Below are positions 46,391 through 55,079 of a DNA stretch of 64,000 bases, piece after piece (position 1 is the first letter of the stretch; each line of letters starts with the position of its first letter). The notes under the pieces were generated by a model, which saw only the letters and a list, made by a program, of their open reading frames with translations, did not search any database and was not told where the DNA came from. The position numbers and the translations under genes are program-made. Where the stretch lies: the NCBI RefSeq assembly GCF_003097515.1, contig NZ_CP029188.1, forward strand, positions 1,178,001-1,242,000, written 5' to 3'. This DNA comes from Streptomyces tirandamycinicus (GTDB taxonomy: Bacteria > Actinomycetota > Actinomycetes > Streptomycetales > Streptomycetaceae).

Positions 46391-47383
46391 TCAGTGATCG
46401 TGCTCCAGGATCCCGGAGCGGGCGATGAGGTAGCCGAGCTGGGCGCGTGAGCCGCTGCCGAGGGCGGAGGCCAGCTTGGCGATATGGGCCCGGCAGGTGC
46501 GGACGTTCATCCCGAGGCGCCGGGCTATCGCCTCGTCCACGTGTCCCTCGACGAGCAGTTTGGCGATGGAGCGCTGGACTCCGCTGATGCCGTCCAGTTC
46601 GGGGGCGTAGGAGACGATCTGGTCGTCCCAGGGGACGCCGTGGAGCCAGAACTGCTCGAAGACCCCGACGAGATACTGCACCAGACCCTCGTGGCGCAGC
46701 TCCAGGGCGACCCTGCGGTCGCTGCGCGCCGGGATGAAGGCCACCTTGCGGTCGACCACGATGAGCCGGTCGATGATCTCCTCGAGGGTGCGGACCTCCG
46801 AGCCGTAGGGGGCCACCCGTTCCACGTAGGCCATGGTGGCCGGGTGGTGGCGTGCCGTGTGCTGGTACAGCGTGCGCATCGAGACGCCCCGGTCCACGAG
46901 CATCGAGACGCGCCGCAGCCCCTCCTGGAGGGTCGCGGGCCGGCGGCCGCTGCCGGGCTGCACCGTCAGCAGCTCCTCCTGGCACTCGGCGATGACACGG
47001 TCCAGCGTCGCGTTGATCAGGTTCAGCCCCTCGAGCACGGTGATGGCGTCGGTCGTGGAGGGATCGTGTGCGTTCAGCGCCATGAACGGCTCGAACGACT
47101 CCGCGAGTGAGATGGTGAGCCGTCTCCGCTCCTGGATCTCCCGCTCGATGGGATGCATCAACTGGTGCAGGGCGATGGACGGTGGCACCGGACGGAGCCA
47201 CTCCGTGTCGTCGGGGTCGGGGCGCAGCATGCCCAGGTCCATGAGGCACGGTGCGTCGGTCACCTCCGACCGCGCTATGCGGCCACTGCGCAGAGCGGAC
47301 GCATACAGCTTTTTCCCGGCCTCGCACAGCTCGTCGTGACTGTGCTTATCTCCCCCATTGCCCTGTTTCGCCTGCATTTGCAC
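46391..47383 (-). CDS. LuxR-type transcriptional regulator with N-terminal sensor region
   Basis: A 330-residue regulator. The C-terminal HTH (about residues 262-325) reads GVQRSIAKLLVEGHVDEAIARRLGMNVRTCRAHIAKLASALGSGSRAQLGYLIARSG. The N-terminal roughly 250 residues form a helical sensor-like region (LESLTISLAESFEPF-type and VERVAPYGSEVRTLEEIIDRLIVVDRKVAFIP) without a receiver or PAS motif. It is divergent from a gene for a 57-residue exported peptide, which makes that peptide, or the process it serves, its likely signal (inferred). Confidence 0.86.
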   Translation of the reverse strand: MQMQAKQGNGGDKHSHDELCEAGKKLYASALRSGRIARSEVTDAPCLMDLGMLRPDPDDTEWLRPVPPSIALHQLMHPIEREIQERRRLTISLAESFEPFMALNAHDPSTTDAITVLEGLNLINATLDRVIAECQEELLTVQPGSGRRPATLQEGLRRVSMLVDRGVSMRTLYQHTARHHPATMAYVERVAPYGSEVRTLEEIIDRLIVVDRKVAFIPARSDRRVALELRHEGLVQYLVGVFEQFWLHGVPWDDQIVSYAPELDGISGVQRSIAKLLVEGHVDEAIARRLGMNVRTCRAHIAKLASALGSGSRAQLGYLIARSGILEHDH

Positions 47384-47394
47384 CCCCCTCAGGG

Positions 47395-47409
47395 TCCTGA
47401 ATTACAGGA
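47395..47409. promoter_or_regulatory. Small inverted repeat in the LuxR / peptide divergent promoter
   Basis: TCCTG-N5-CAGGA lies 12 bp upstream of the LuxR-type start codon and 96 bp before the peptide gene. It is a candidate regulator site only. Confidence 0.4.
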
Positions 47410-47504
47410 ACATGATGCCTGGCCTCGCTGGTGAAGGCGTTCGGAGTGGGCCATCGTCTTAATCGCGGGGGAGGAGGTAGTGATTAAAGAGGTGGAGATC
47501 GGCC

Positions 47505-47678
47505 ATGACCAGGATGGTTCGTGCACTGTGCGCTATAGCCGTTGCGGCTGCTCTCGGAGGTCTCGCGGCGAGCGGTGAGCCGACGTGGGAGTCGGCGCCC
47601 ACGACGGTGACCGCGACGGTGGCCTCGGCCCCGGGCGAACCCACTTGGGAGAGCGCGCCGGCGGACGCGGACGTATGA
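47505..47678 (+). CDS. 57-aa exported peptide with a duplicated GEPTWESAP motif
   Basis: A short gene. Residues 1-23 are a clear Sec signal peptide (MTRMVRALCAIAVAAALGG, Ala-Ala-Ser end). The remaining 34 residues contain GEPTWESAP twice (24-32 and 44-52), separated by a Thr/Val-rich spacer. The two copies use different codons at most positions, so the peptide itself seems conserved, not the DNA. GGTGGAG precedes the ATG. Its stop overlaps the next ATG (ATGA at 47675-47678). It may be a signal peptide for the divergent LuxR-type regulator (inferred). Confidence 0.72.
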   Translation: MTRMVRALCAIAVAAALGGLAASGEPTWESAPTTVTATVASAPGEPTWESAPADADV

Positions 47679-47995
47679 GCATGCCCCCGGATGATCGCGT
47701 CTTCCGGCGGGAGATGGCGACCGCATACCGATCCGGGTGGCACTTCATCGATCTCGTCACGGCAATCCCCCACCGTGGCGACTCGCTGATGGTCACTCTC
47801 TTCGGGGAACCGATCGTCGTCGCCCGCGAGGACGACGAGGACGTCCGCGCCTACCGGTGCCTTCGCCGGCCCCGTGGGGCCCCACGCCCCGTCCGCTGTG
47901 CCATCCGGTACGGCATGATCTTCGTCAATCTCGACCAGCGCGACCACCAGCTGGTCGAACCGGAGACCACCACCGCCACCCCCCGCAGTGCCTGA
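47675..47995 (+). CDS. Small Rieske-like protein with His-to-Arg ligand replacements
   Basis: A 106-residue protein resembling the N-terminal Rieske domain of ring-hydroxylating oxygenases: WHFIDLVTAIPHRGDSLMV, GEPIVVAREDDEDVRAYRC and YGMIFVNLD. The C-x-H / C-x2-H cluster motif appears as Cys62-x-Arg64 and Cys75-x2-Arg78, so both histidines are arginine and the loop is shorter than normal. A 2Fe-2S cluster of the usual kind is unlikely. Translationally coupled to the 57-aa peptide. Function unknown. Confidence 0.75.
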   Translation: MSMPPDDRVFRREMATAYRSGWHFIDLVTAIPHRGDSLMVTLFGEPIVVAREDDEDVRAYRCLRRPRGAPRPVRCAIRYGMIFVNLDQRDHQLVEPETTTATPRSA

Positions 47996-48037
47996 GCGGT
48001 TCCCCCGTCGTTCAAGATCGCTCAGGTGCTTCCCCCA

Positions 48038-48082
48038 CACAGCGGCGCCATCGTGGACCTGAAACACGATGGCGCCGCTGTG
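48038..48082. terminator. Perfect hairpin between convergent genes
   Basis: An 18-bp perfect inverted repeat (48038-48055 and 48065-48082) with a 9-nt loop separates the Rieske-like gene from the convergent oxidoreductase gene. Likely bidirectional. Confidence 0.88.
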
Positions 48083-48110
48083 CTGCGCCCGGGCACCGGG
48101 CGCGGCCCCC

Positions 48111-48524
48111 TCAGGCGCGGCCCATCGCGCGGGTCAGCGCGATCTCGATGACCACCCGGTCCGGATTCGGCGACGGCGTGCGGCCGTAGCGCTCCGCGTA
48201 GCGGGCGACCGCGTCGGCGACGACCTCCGGGTCCGTGCGGACCGTGGCGCGCCCCTCGAGCGTCGCCCACCGCCCCTTGTCCACCTGGCAGACCGCGACC
48301 GCGGCGCCCTCGGGCCCCGCGGCCAGGACGTTGGCGACCTTGCGGCTGCGCTTGTTGGTGATCACCCGGGCGATGCCCGTCCCGCCGCCCTCCGGGTCGT
48401 ATGTGACGCCCACCGCCACGACGTGCGGTGTGCCGTCGGGCCGGGGCGTGGTGAGTGTGCACAGGTGGTACTCGCGCCAGAAGCCGAGGAAGGACTCGTG
48501 CGGGTGCCTGGGGTCGATGGCCAT
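48111..48524 (-). CDS. PPOX-class (pyridoxamine-oxidase-like) flavin/F420-binding protein
   Basis: A 137-residue split-barrel protein. It shows CTLTTPRPDGTPHVVAVGVTYD, VITNKRSRKVANVLA and a dimer-forming middle strand (RWATLEGRATVRTDPEVV), typical of TIGR03618-like F420- or FMN-dependent oxidoreductases. Cofactor choice cannot be read here. The ATG at 48524 opens the conserved N-terminus; the longer open frame upstream is antisense to clpB. It is divergent from clpB. Confidence 0.85.
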   Translation of the reverse strand: MAIDPRHPHESFLGFWREYHLCTLTTPRPDGTPHVVAVGVTYDPEGGGTGIARVITNKRSRKVANVLAAGPEGAAVAVCQVDKGRWATLEGRATVRTDPEVVADAVARYAERYGRTPSPNPDRVVIEIALTRAMGRA

Positions 48525-48591
48525 GTCCCGGAACCTACCCGGGGGAGTACGCGTCGACGAATCCGGGGAGGACGGACTTCCGCGGGCCGTA

Positions 48592-48612
48592 CTTGAGCGG
48601 AATAGGCTCAAC
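48592..48612. promoter_or_regulatory. HAIR-type HspR operator of clpB
   Basis: CTTGAGC-N7-GCTCAAC matches the HspR palindrome core, 62 bp upstream of the clpB start. It places clpB in the HspR regulon together with dnaK. Confidence 0.85.
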
Positions 48613-48674
48613 TTTGTGTACCTTGGAAGAGTCATAGCCATGGGGAGAGCCGACGCGAGGAGGAGAAGCCGCAC

Positions 48675-51266
48675 GTGGACGCCGAGCTGACCAACAGGAG
48701 CCGGGACGCGCTGAGCGCAGCGACCACCCGGGCCGTGTCCGAGGGGCACGCCGACCTGACCCCCGCGCATCTGCTGCTGGCGCTGCTCGCGGGCCAGGAC
48801 AACGAGAACATCACCGATCTGCTGGCGGCCGCCGACGCCGACCAGGCCGCCGTGCGGTCCGGCGCGGAGCGGGTCCTCGCCGACCTGCCCAGCGTGACGG
48901 GCTCGACCGTGGCGCCGCCGCAGCCCAACCGCGAGCTGCTCGCCGTGATCGCCGACGCCGAACGGCGTGCCAGGGAGCTCGGGGACGAGTACCTCTCCAC
49001 CGAGCACCTCCTCATCGGCGTCGCCGCCAAGGGTGGGCGGGCCGCCGAGGTGCTGTCCCAGGAGGGCGCCACGGCGAAGAAGCTGCAGGAGGCGTTCGAG
49101 AAGGCACGAGGAGGGCGCCGGGTGACCACGCCCGACCCCGAGGGCCGGTACAAGGCCCTGGAGAAGTTCGGCACCGACCTCACGGCCGCGGCCAGGGAGG
49201 GCCGGCTCGACCCGGTCATCGGCCGCGACCAGGAGATCCGCCGCGTCGTCCAGGTGCTGTCCCGCCGCACCAAGAACAACCCCGTGCTGATCGGCGAGCC
49301 CGGCGTCGGCAAGACCGCCGTCGTGGAGGGCCTCGCCCAGCGCATCGTGAAGGGCGACGTCCCGGAGTCCCTCCGCGACAAGCGGCTGGTCGCCCTCGAC
49401 CTCGGCGCCATGGTCGCCGGGGCCAAGTACCGGGGCGAGTTCGAGGAGCGCCTCAAGACCGTCCTCTCCGAGATCAAGGAGAGCGAGGGCCGGATCATCA
49501 CCTTCATCGACGAGCTGCACACCGTCGTGGGAGCGGGCGCCGGCGGCGACTCCGCCATGGACGCGGGCAACATGCTGAAGCCCATGCTCGCCCGGGGTGA
49601 GCTGCGTATGGTCGGGGCCACGACCCTCGACGAGTACCGCGAGCGGATCGAGAAGGACCCGGCGCTGGAGCGCCGCTTCCAGCAGGTGCTGGTCGCCGAG
49701 CCCACCGTCGAGGACACCATCGCCATCCTCCGCGGCCTCAAGGGACGCTACGAGGCGCACCACAAGGTGCAGATCGCGGACAGCGCCCTGGTGGCCGCCG
49801 CGACGCTCTCCGACCGGTACATCACCTCCCGCTTCCTGCCCGACAAGGCCATCGACCTCGTCGACGAGTCCGCCTCCCGGCTGCGCATGGAGATCGACTC
49901 CTCCCCGGTCGAGATCGACGAGCTGCAGCGCTCCGTCGACCGGCTGCGCATGGAGGAGCTCGCGCTGTCCAAGGAGACCGACGAGGCGAGCGTCCAGCGG
50001 CTGGAGAAGCTGCGCCGGGACCTCGCGGACAGGGAGGAGGAGCTGCGCGGGCTCACCGCGCGCTGGGAGAAGGAGAAGCAGTCCCTCAACCGCGTGGGCG
50101 AGCTCAAGGAGAAGCTCGACGAACTCCGCGGCCAGGCCGAGCGGGCCCAGCGCGACGGCGACTTCGACACCGCGTCCAAGCTGCTGTACGGGGAGATCCC
50201 GACGCTGGAGCGGGAGCTGGAGGCCGCCAGCGAGGCCGAGGCCCGGCAGGAGGCCGCCAAGGACACCATGGTCAAGGAGGAGGTCGGCCCGGACGACATC
50301 GCCGACGTCGTCGCCTCCTGGACCGGCATCCCGGCCGGGCGGCTGCTGGAGGGGGAGACCCGGAAGCTCCTGCGGATGGAGGAGGAACTGGGCAGGCGGC
50401 TGATCGGCCAGACCGAGGCCGTGGCGGCCGTGTCCGACGCCGTGCGCCGCTCGCGCGCCGGAGTCGCCGATCCCGACCGGCCCACGGGCTCGTTCCTCTT
50501 CCTCGGCCCGACCGGTGTCGGCAAGACCGAACTCGCGAAGGCCCTGGCGGACTTCCTCTTCGACGACGAGCGGGCGATGGTCCGCATCGACATGTCCGAG
50601 TACGGCGAGAAGCACAGCGTGGCGCGGCTCGTCGGGGCGCCGCCCGGGTACGTCGGTTACGAGGAGGGCGGCCAGCTCACCGAGGCGGTCCGCCGCCGCC
50701 CGTACAGCGTGGTGCTGCTCGACGAGGTGGAGAAGGCCCACCCCGAGGTCTTCGACATCCTGCTCCAGGTCCTCGACGACGGGCGGCTGACCGACGGGCA
50801 GGGCCGGACGGTGGACTTCCGCAACACCATCCTGATCCTGACCTCCAACCTCGGCAGCCAGTACCTGGTGGAGCCGCTGACCAGTGCCGAGGAGAAGAAG
50901 CAGCAGGTCCTGGAGGTGGTGCGGGCCTCGTTCAAGCCGGAGTTCCTCAACCGGCTGGACGATCTCGTCGTCTTCTCGGCCCTGGACAAGGAGGAACTGG
51001 AGCGCATCGCCGGGCTCCAGATCGCCCGGCTCGCCGAGCGGCTCGCCGAGCGCCGGCTCACCCTGGACGTCACCCCGCAGGCCCTCCAGTGGCTGGCCGA
51101 CGAGGGCAACGACCCCGCCTACGGGGCCCGGCCGCTGCGCCGGCTGGTCCAGACGGCGATCGGGGACCGGCTCGCCAAGGAGATCCTCGCCGGTGAGGTG
51201 AAGGACGGCGACACGGTCCGGGTCGACCGGGCCGACGGCGGCCTGGTGGTGGGACCGGCGCGGTGA
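48675..51266 (+). CDS. clpB: ATP-dependent disaggregase ClpB
   Basis: An 863-residue Hsp100. The N-terminal Clp repeat domain is followed by AAA module 1 (Walker [21 protein letters not shown]), the middle coiled coil (about residues 405-520, Glu/Arg-rich) and AAA module 2 ([44 protein letters not shown]). It resolves aggregates with DnaK. Length is normal. The GTG start at 48675 has an AGGAGAAG site. Regulated by HspR through the upstream HAIR. Confidence 0.97.
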   Translation: MDAELTNRSRDALSAATTRAVSEGHADLTPAHLLLALLAGQDNENITDLLAAADADQAAVRSGAERVLADLPSVTGSTVAPPQPNRELLAVIADAERRARELGDEYLSTEHLLIGVAAKGGRAAEVLSQEGATAKKLQEAFEKARGGRRVTTPDPEGRYKALEKFGTDLTAAAREGRLDPVIGRDQEIRRVVQVLSRRTKNNPVLIGEPGVGKTAVVEGLAQRIVKGDVPESLRDKRLVALDLGAMVAGAKYRGEFEERLKTVLSEIKESEGRIITFIDELHTVVGAGAGGDSAMDAGNMLKPMLARGELRMVGATTLDEYRERIEKDPALERRFQQVLVAEPTVEDTIAILRGLKGRYEAHHKVQIADSALVAAATLSDRYITSRFLPDKAIDLVDESASRLRMEIDSSPVEIDELQRSVDRLRMEELALSKETDEASVQRLEKLRRDLADREEELRGLTARWEKEKQSLNRVGELKEKLDELRGQAERAQRDGDFDTASKLLYGEIPTLERELEAASEAEARQEAAKDTMVKEEVGPDDIADVVASWTGIPAGRLLEGETRKLLRMEEELGRRLIGQTEAVAAVSDAVRRSRAGVADPDRPTGSFLFLGPTGVGKTELAKALADFLFDDERAMVRIDMSEYGEKHSVARLVGAPPGYVGYEEGGQLTEAVRRRPYSVVLLDEVEKAHPEVFDILLQVLDDGRLTDGQGRTVDFRNTILILTSNLGSQYLVEPLTSAEEKKQQVLEVVRASFKPEFLNRLDDLVVFSALDKEELERIAGLQIARLAERLAERRLTLDVTPQALQWLADEGNDPAYGARPLRRLVQTAIGDRLAKEILAGEVKDGDTVRVDRADGGLVVGPAR

Positions 51267-51344
51267 GCCACGCCCGGGTGGGGGTTGCGGGCCCCCGCCC
51301 GGGATGGGGGAGGATGGCCGCATCCGTACGAAGGGAAACACCCG

Positions 51345-51890
51345 GTGAGCATCGACCCGTCCTCGATTCCGAACTTCGGGGGACAGCCCCAGCCCCAGGC
51401 TGCGTCAGGACCGGCGGGCCCGGTCGTCCCCGACCAGGACCTGGTCAAGCAGCTCCTCGACCAGATGGAGCTGAAGTACGTCGTCGACGACGAGGGTGAC
51501 CTCGCGGCGCCGTGGGAGGAGTTCCGCACGTACTTCATGTTCCGCGGCGAGGACGAGCAGCAGGTCTTCTCGGTGCGGACGTTCTACGACCGTCCCCACG
51601 AGCTGGAGGACAAGGCCCGCGTCCTCGACGCCGTCGACGACTGGAACCGCCGCACCCTGTGGCCGAAGGTCTACACGCACACCCACGAGGAGGAGGGGCA
51701 GCCCACGACCGTCCGCCTCATCGGCGAGGCGCAGATGCTGATCGGCACCGGCGTCAGCCTGGAGCACTTCGTCTCGTCGACGGTCAGCTGGGTGCGCGCG
51801 GCCATCGAGTTCGACAAGTGGCTGGTGGAGCAGCTCGGCCTCGCCCCGGCCGGGGAACCGGCCGACGAGAAGCCCGACGCCGACGCCTGA
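51345..51890 (+). CDS. YbjN-domain protein
   Basis: A 181-residue protein with a YbjN/sensory-transduction-regulator-like fold: QLLDQMELKYVVDDEGDLAAPWEEFRTYFMFRGEDEQQVFSVRTFYDR, then DAVDDWNRRTLWPKVY and GVSLEHFVSSTVSWVRAAIEFDKWL. In enterics YbjN modulates stress and motility, but in actinobacteria no role is defined. The GTG at 51345 is preceded by AAGGGA. An acidic tail ends the protein. Confidence 0.87.
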   Translation: MSIDPSSIPNFGGQPQPQAASGPAGPVVPDQDLVKQLLDQMELKYVVDDEGDLAAPWEEFRTYFMFRGEDEQQVFSVRTFYDRPHELEDKARVLDAVDDWNRRTLWPKVYTHTHEEEGQPTTVRLIGEAQMLIGTGVSLEHFVSSTVSWVRAAIEFDKWLVEQLGLAPAGEPADEKPDADA

Positions 51891-51966
51891 GGCTCCCGAA
51901 GCGTCTGAGGCACCTGACACGCCCGAGGCGCCTGGGGTGCCGCGGCGCGGAGTGCCCCGCAGGGGC

Positions 51967-53142
51967 TCACAGCGCCGTCGGGGCGACGGTCAGGTACGTC
52001 CCGTAGCACAACGACAGCCCGGCCAGGGCGGCGATCACCGTGACCGCCGCCGCTGGCCGGGCTTTCGCCAGCGCGGCCGCCAGCGGCAGCAGCAGCGGGA
52101 ACGCCGGCAGCAGGAAACGAGGCTTGGACTCGAAGAAGCCCGAGCCGCCGACCGTGATGAGCACCAGCACCCCGGTGTAGACCAGCAGCGCGAGGGGCGG
52201 CCGGTCCAGCAGGAAGAGGGCGAAGAGCAGCACCCCGGCCCCGGCGATCAGCAGGGCCATGGGGAACCCGAAGAACGTCGGGGCGGTCACCATGCCCCGG
52301 ATCACCTTCAGTGACCCGAGGCCCAGGTCGAACCGCGAGGTCCAGCCGCTCTGCACGGCGAAGTAGCCGCCCGGCACGTCGCCCTTGCGCACCCCGACCC
52401 ACAGCACGTAGCCCAGCCAGCCGGCGGGCGCCAGCGCCGCGGCGGCCCAGACGGGCGCCCGGCCGCCCTTGGTGCCCCTCCGTCTCCACAGCTCGCAGCC
52501 GGCCACCGCGCAGACGGCCGCGGCGACCGCGATCCCGTTGGGCCGGGTCAGCCCGGCGAGGGCGGCCAGCGCTCCAGCCCACAGCCAGCGTCCGGACACC
52601 AGCGCGTACAGCGACCAGGCCGCGAACGCCGTCAGCAGCGGCTCGGTGTAGGCCATGGACAGGACGACCGCGTGCGGCAGCAGCCCCCACAGCAGAACGA
52701 CGAGCGTCGCGAGCCTGCGGCCGTGGAGCCGCTCGACGACCGCGTAGATGCCCCACGCCGCCGCGCCCGCGGCGGCCCACGACAGCGCGAGCCCCGCGGT
52801 GCCGCCCGTGACCGGCAGTACGGACATGACGGAGCGGATCAGCCCCGGGTAGAGCGGGAAGAACGCGAGATCGGACTGGACGGCCCCGTCCGGCCAGTAC
52901 ACCGTGCGCCCGTAGCCCTGCGTGGCGATGCCGACGTACCACTTGGAGTCCCACGAGGTGGCGAGCAGTGCCCGTGGCGAGCGGCCGATGTGCCAGGCCC
53001 ACAGGGCCACCACGGCCATGCCGGTCAGCCGTGCGGCCGCGAACAGCCCCAGGGCGGGCGCCGCCCGGTGAAGCGCCGCACGCGGGCGGGACACGGCCCG
53101 GCCGTCGGCGGACGCGGCCTTGTCGAAGGTCTCGGCGAACAG
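51967..53142 (-). CDS. Polytopic membrane protein, PMT/mannosyltransferase-like
   Basis: A protein of about 391 residues with nine or ten membrane helices. WDSKWYVGIATQGYG near the N-terminus and LAFFPLYPGLIR match the loop of actinobacterial membrane mannosyltransferase-like proteins; GLTRPNGIAVA is also typical. It would use a polyprenyl-linked sugar donor. An in-frame GTG at 53094 is the first conventional start, but a CTG at 53142 has an ideal GGAGG site 6 nt away and adds LFAETFDKAASADG, so I extend to it with reserve. Confidence 0.76.
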   Translation of the reverse strand: MFAETFDKAASADGRAVSRPRAALHRAAPALGLFAAARLTGMAVVALWAWHIGRSPRALLATSWDSKWYVGIATQGYGRTVYWPDGAVQSDLAFFPLYPGLIRSVMSVLPVTGGTAGLALSWAAAGAAAWGIYAVVERLHGRRLATLVVLLWGLLPHAVVLSMAYTEPLLTAFAAWSLYALVSGRWLWAGALAALAGLTRPNGIAVAAAVCAVAGCELWRRRGTKGGRAPVWAAAALAPAGWLGYVLWVGVRKGDVPGGYFAVQSGWTSRFDLGLGSLKVIRGMVTAPTFFGFPMALLIAGAGVLLFALFLLDRPPLALLVYTGVLVLITVGGSGFFESKPRFLLPAFPLLLPLAAALAKARPAAAVTVIAALAGLSLCYGTYLTVAPTAL

Positions 53143-53263
53143 GGGGCACCTCCGTGCGCGCGTGTGCCGTCACCCCGACCTTCGGCGGTGCGCGCGCGGT
53201 GCGCGACCGCTGGGCAGCCGCCCGGGTGGATCGACCCGCGGGCGCACCGGGGCGCGCGTGTCG

Positions 53264-53330
53264 GCGTTGACGGCGTGACGGCGTGACGGCGTGACGGCGT
53301 GACGACGTGACGGCGTGTCGGCGTGACGAA
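53264..53330. repeat. 8-bp tandem repeats (gtgacggc type)
   Basis: About eight copies of an 8-bp gtgacggc unit lie between the membrane protein gene and the Uma2 gene. No gene is seen in this roughly 280-bp gap. The promoter for the Uma2 gene should follow the array. Confidence 0.8.
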
Positions 53331-53425
53331 GCCGGCCGTCCGGACCGGGCTCGCAGCCGCACCGCCGGGCTCGGTGGCAGGGCGCTGTCCGCCGTATTCT
53401 GACCACACCTGGGAAGGAGCCGCCC

Positions 53426-53980
53426 ATGAGCGTCGACGCGCTCGTGCACACCGAGTTCCCCAAGGGATACACGGTCCTGTTCGGAGCCGACGGAAAGCTG
53501 ATCATGACTCCGCGGAGCTTCGAGCACTCCAGCACGATCAAGTCGATGCAGTACGACACGATCGTGTCCCTCGGACGCCATGCGAAGACCGTCTCCGACG
53601 TCTACATCGACTTCCCCGCAGACGAGAACTCCGCCCCCGATCTGGCGATCCTCCGCGAGGACGCCCGCCGGGAGGGCAGGCGCTACGGCTTCGAGGACGT
53701 CCTGCTGATCTCCGAGGTCGTTTCGACCTCCTCCGCACGCAAGGACTACGACGACTGCACCGCGAAGTACGGCCGCTACGGCATCCCGATCTACCTGGTG
53801 GTGGACCCCTACGCCCAGGAAGTCGTCCTCCACACTCAGCCGACCGGCACCGGTTACATCGCGGCGCACACCCACAAGTACGGCACGGGCAAGCTCCCCA
53901 TCCCGCTGGCCGACGGCCGCACCTTCACCCTCGACCTCGACGAGCTTCCGCGTCCGGAGCCCGAGGCGGACGCCCGTTGA
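53426..53980 (+). CDS. Uma2-family (PD-(D/E)xK nuclease fold) protein
   Basis: A 184-residue protein of the Uma2/DUF820 family, common as multicopy lineage-expanded genes in Streptomyces. It shows DGKLIMTPRSFEHS, a core PDLAILRED, EVVSTSSARKDYDDCTAKYGRYGIPIYLVVDP (bearing the D/E and K positions) and HTHKYGTGKLPIPLADG. It is predicted to be a nuclease; the physiological target is unknown. ATG at 53426 behind GGAAGGAG. Confidence 0.9.
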   Translation: MSVDALVHTEFPKGYTVLFGADGKLIMTPRSFEHSSTIKSMQYDTIVSLGRHAKTVSDVYIDFPADENSAPDLAILREDARREGRRYGFEDVLLISEVVSTSSARKDYDDCTAKYGRYGIPIYLVVDPYAQEVVLHTQPTGTGYIAAHTHKYGTGKLPIPLADGRTFTLDLDELPRPEPEADAR

Positions 53981-53997
53981 CGAGGGACTCCCGGTGC

Positions 53998-54018
53998 GGC
54001 GGTGCCCTTGGCACCGCC
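53998..54018 (+). terminator. Short hairpin after the Uma2 gene
   Basis: A 9-bp perfect stem (53998-54006 and 54010-54018) with a 3-nt loop lies 17 bp after the stop codon. The region from here to 54273 shows no supported gene. Confidence 0.65.
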
Positions 54019-54273
54019 CCCGTCGTCGAAGGTGGTCGTTCCGGGTCGGGCGCGACTCGCCGTGGTCGGCGTGGGTGACCGCCCACGTACTGGCCTGAGC
54101 CGGCGGGCCGCTCGTCCTCGGCCGAGTCGCCGCCGCGGTGCGACGGCAGCGCGGCACGGCGAGGAGTGCTGCGGACAGGTGACGCGGCCGACCAGGCGGC
54201 AGTCGAGTGCGGGTGCTCGGCGGCTCGGAGCAACCAGGCCCTGTGGCCGGAACAATCGCCGGTACGTCTTCGG

Positions 54274-54723
54274 CTCAGGTGTCCAGCCCCTTGAGTCGGG
54301 AGACGGCCTCCTCCAGGACGTCGGTCCGCTTGCAGAAGGCGAACCGCACGAAGGGTGCCCCTGCCTCCCGGTGGTCGTAGAAGACGGCGTTGGGATGGCC
54401 ACGACGCCGCAGCGTTCCGGGCGCGGCAGAAGGCGAAGCCGTCCGGCTCTCCGAGCGGGCGGATGTCGGTGGTGACGAAGTACGTTCCGGCGGGCCGGTA
54501 GACCTCGAAGCCGGCGGCCGCGAGGTCCCGAGCTCAGCAGGTCGCGCTCGGCTCTCAGGTCCTCGCGGAGCCGGTCGAAGTACGCGTGCGGCAGGGCCGG
54601 CGCCTCGGCGACCGCGTACTGGAACGGGCCCGACGAGACGTAGGTGAGGAACTGCTTGGCCGAGCGGACGGCCGCGACCAGCGGCGCTGCGGCGGTCACC
54701 CGGGTCACCGCTCTTTCACGCAC
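54274..54723 (-). pseudogene. Truncated, frameshifted copy of the adjacent aminotransferase
   Basis: On the minus strand the sequence reads VRSAKQFLTYVSSGPFQYAVAEAPALPHAYF, then in shifted frames YRPAGTYFVTTDIRPLGEPDGFAFCRA, VVAIP, and FVRFAFCKRTDVLEEAVSRLKGL to a stop at 54274. It matches the last 145 or so residues of the intact aminotransferase at 55664-56869. At least three frameshifts, near 54530, 54425 and 54405, make it non-functional. The N-terminal two thirds are missing. Confidence 0.88.
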
Positions 54724-54774
54724 TCATTCGCATGCGGGCCCATAGGGCTACACCCCCGAGCGACAGTGACGGGT

Positions 54775-54784
54775 TGTGTACACA
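54775..54784. promoter_or_regulatory. TGTGTACACA palindrome, YefM-type operator
   Basis: A perfect 10-bp palindrome containing the TGTACA core reported for YefM-family operators lies 25 bp upstream of the antitoxin start. It probably mediates autorepression by the antitoxin-toxin complex. Confidence 0.6.
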
Positions 54785-54809
54785 TGGGACACTCGGTACC
54801 CTTGGGCGC

Positions 54810-55079
54810 ATGACGCAACCCATGCCCATAGAGTCCATTCGTGATGTCCGGGCACACCTGGCCGAGGTCGTGGAGCGGGCCGACCGGGACGACGTGCCTA
54901 CCGTCATCACCCGGCGCGGCAAGCAGGTCGCCGCCGTGGTGTCCATCGAGGTGCTGCGCAAGTACCAGGAGTGGGAAGAGCGCGAGATCAACCGGATCAT
55001 CGACGAGCGCATGACCAGCCCGACACCCGGCATCCCGATCGAGGACATCATGAGGGAGACGCTGGCGCGCAGTGAGTGA
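54810..55079 (+). CDS. Phd/YefM-family antitoxin
   Basis: An 89-residue antitoxin. The N-terminal fold reads MPIESIRDVRAHLAEVVERADRDDVPTVITRRGKQVAAVVSIEVL, typical of Phd/YefM. The C-terminal acidic helix (EWEEREINRIIDERM) should wrap the toxin. The ATG at 54810 is chosen because the fold begins there. Its stop codon overlaps the toxin ORF by 8 bp. It lies between a dead and a live aminotransferase copy, suggesting mobile or recombination-associated insertion. Confidence 0.9.
   Translation: MTQPMPIESIRDVRAHLAEVVERADRDDVPTVITRRGKQVAAVVSIEVLRKYQEWEEREINRIIDERMTSPTPGIPIEDIMRETLARSE

Noticed and set aside
48111..51341. 1,076-codon open frame antisense to clpB
   Set aside because: It is open only because stop codons are rare in the phase opposite a GC-rich gene. 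Its translation has no motifs except the last 137 codons, which are the separate PPOX-class gene starting at 48524.
54732..54809. Upstream in-frame ATG for the antitoxin (54732)
   Set aside because: The extension covers the TGTGTACACA operator and is low-order; the YefM fold starts at 54810.
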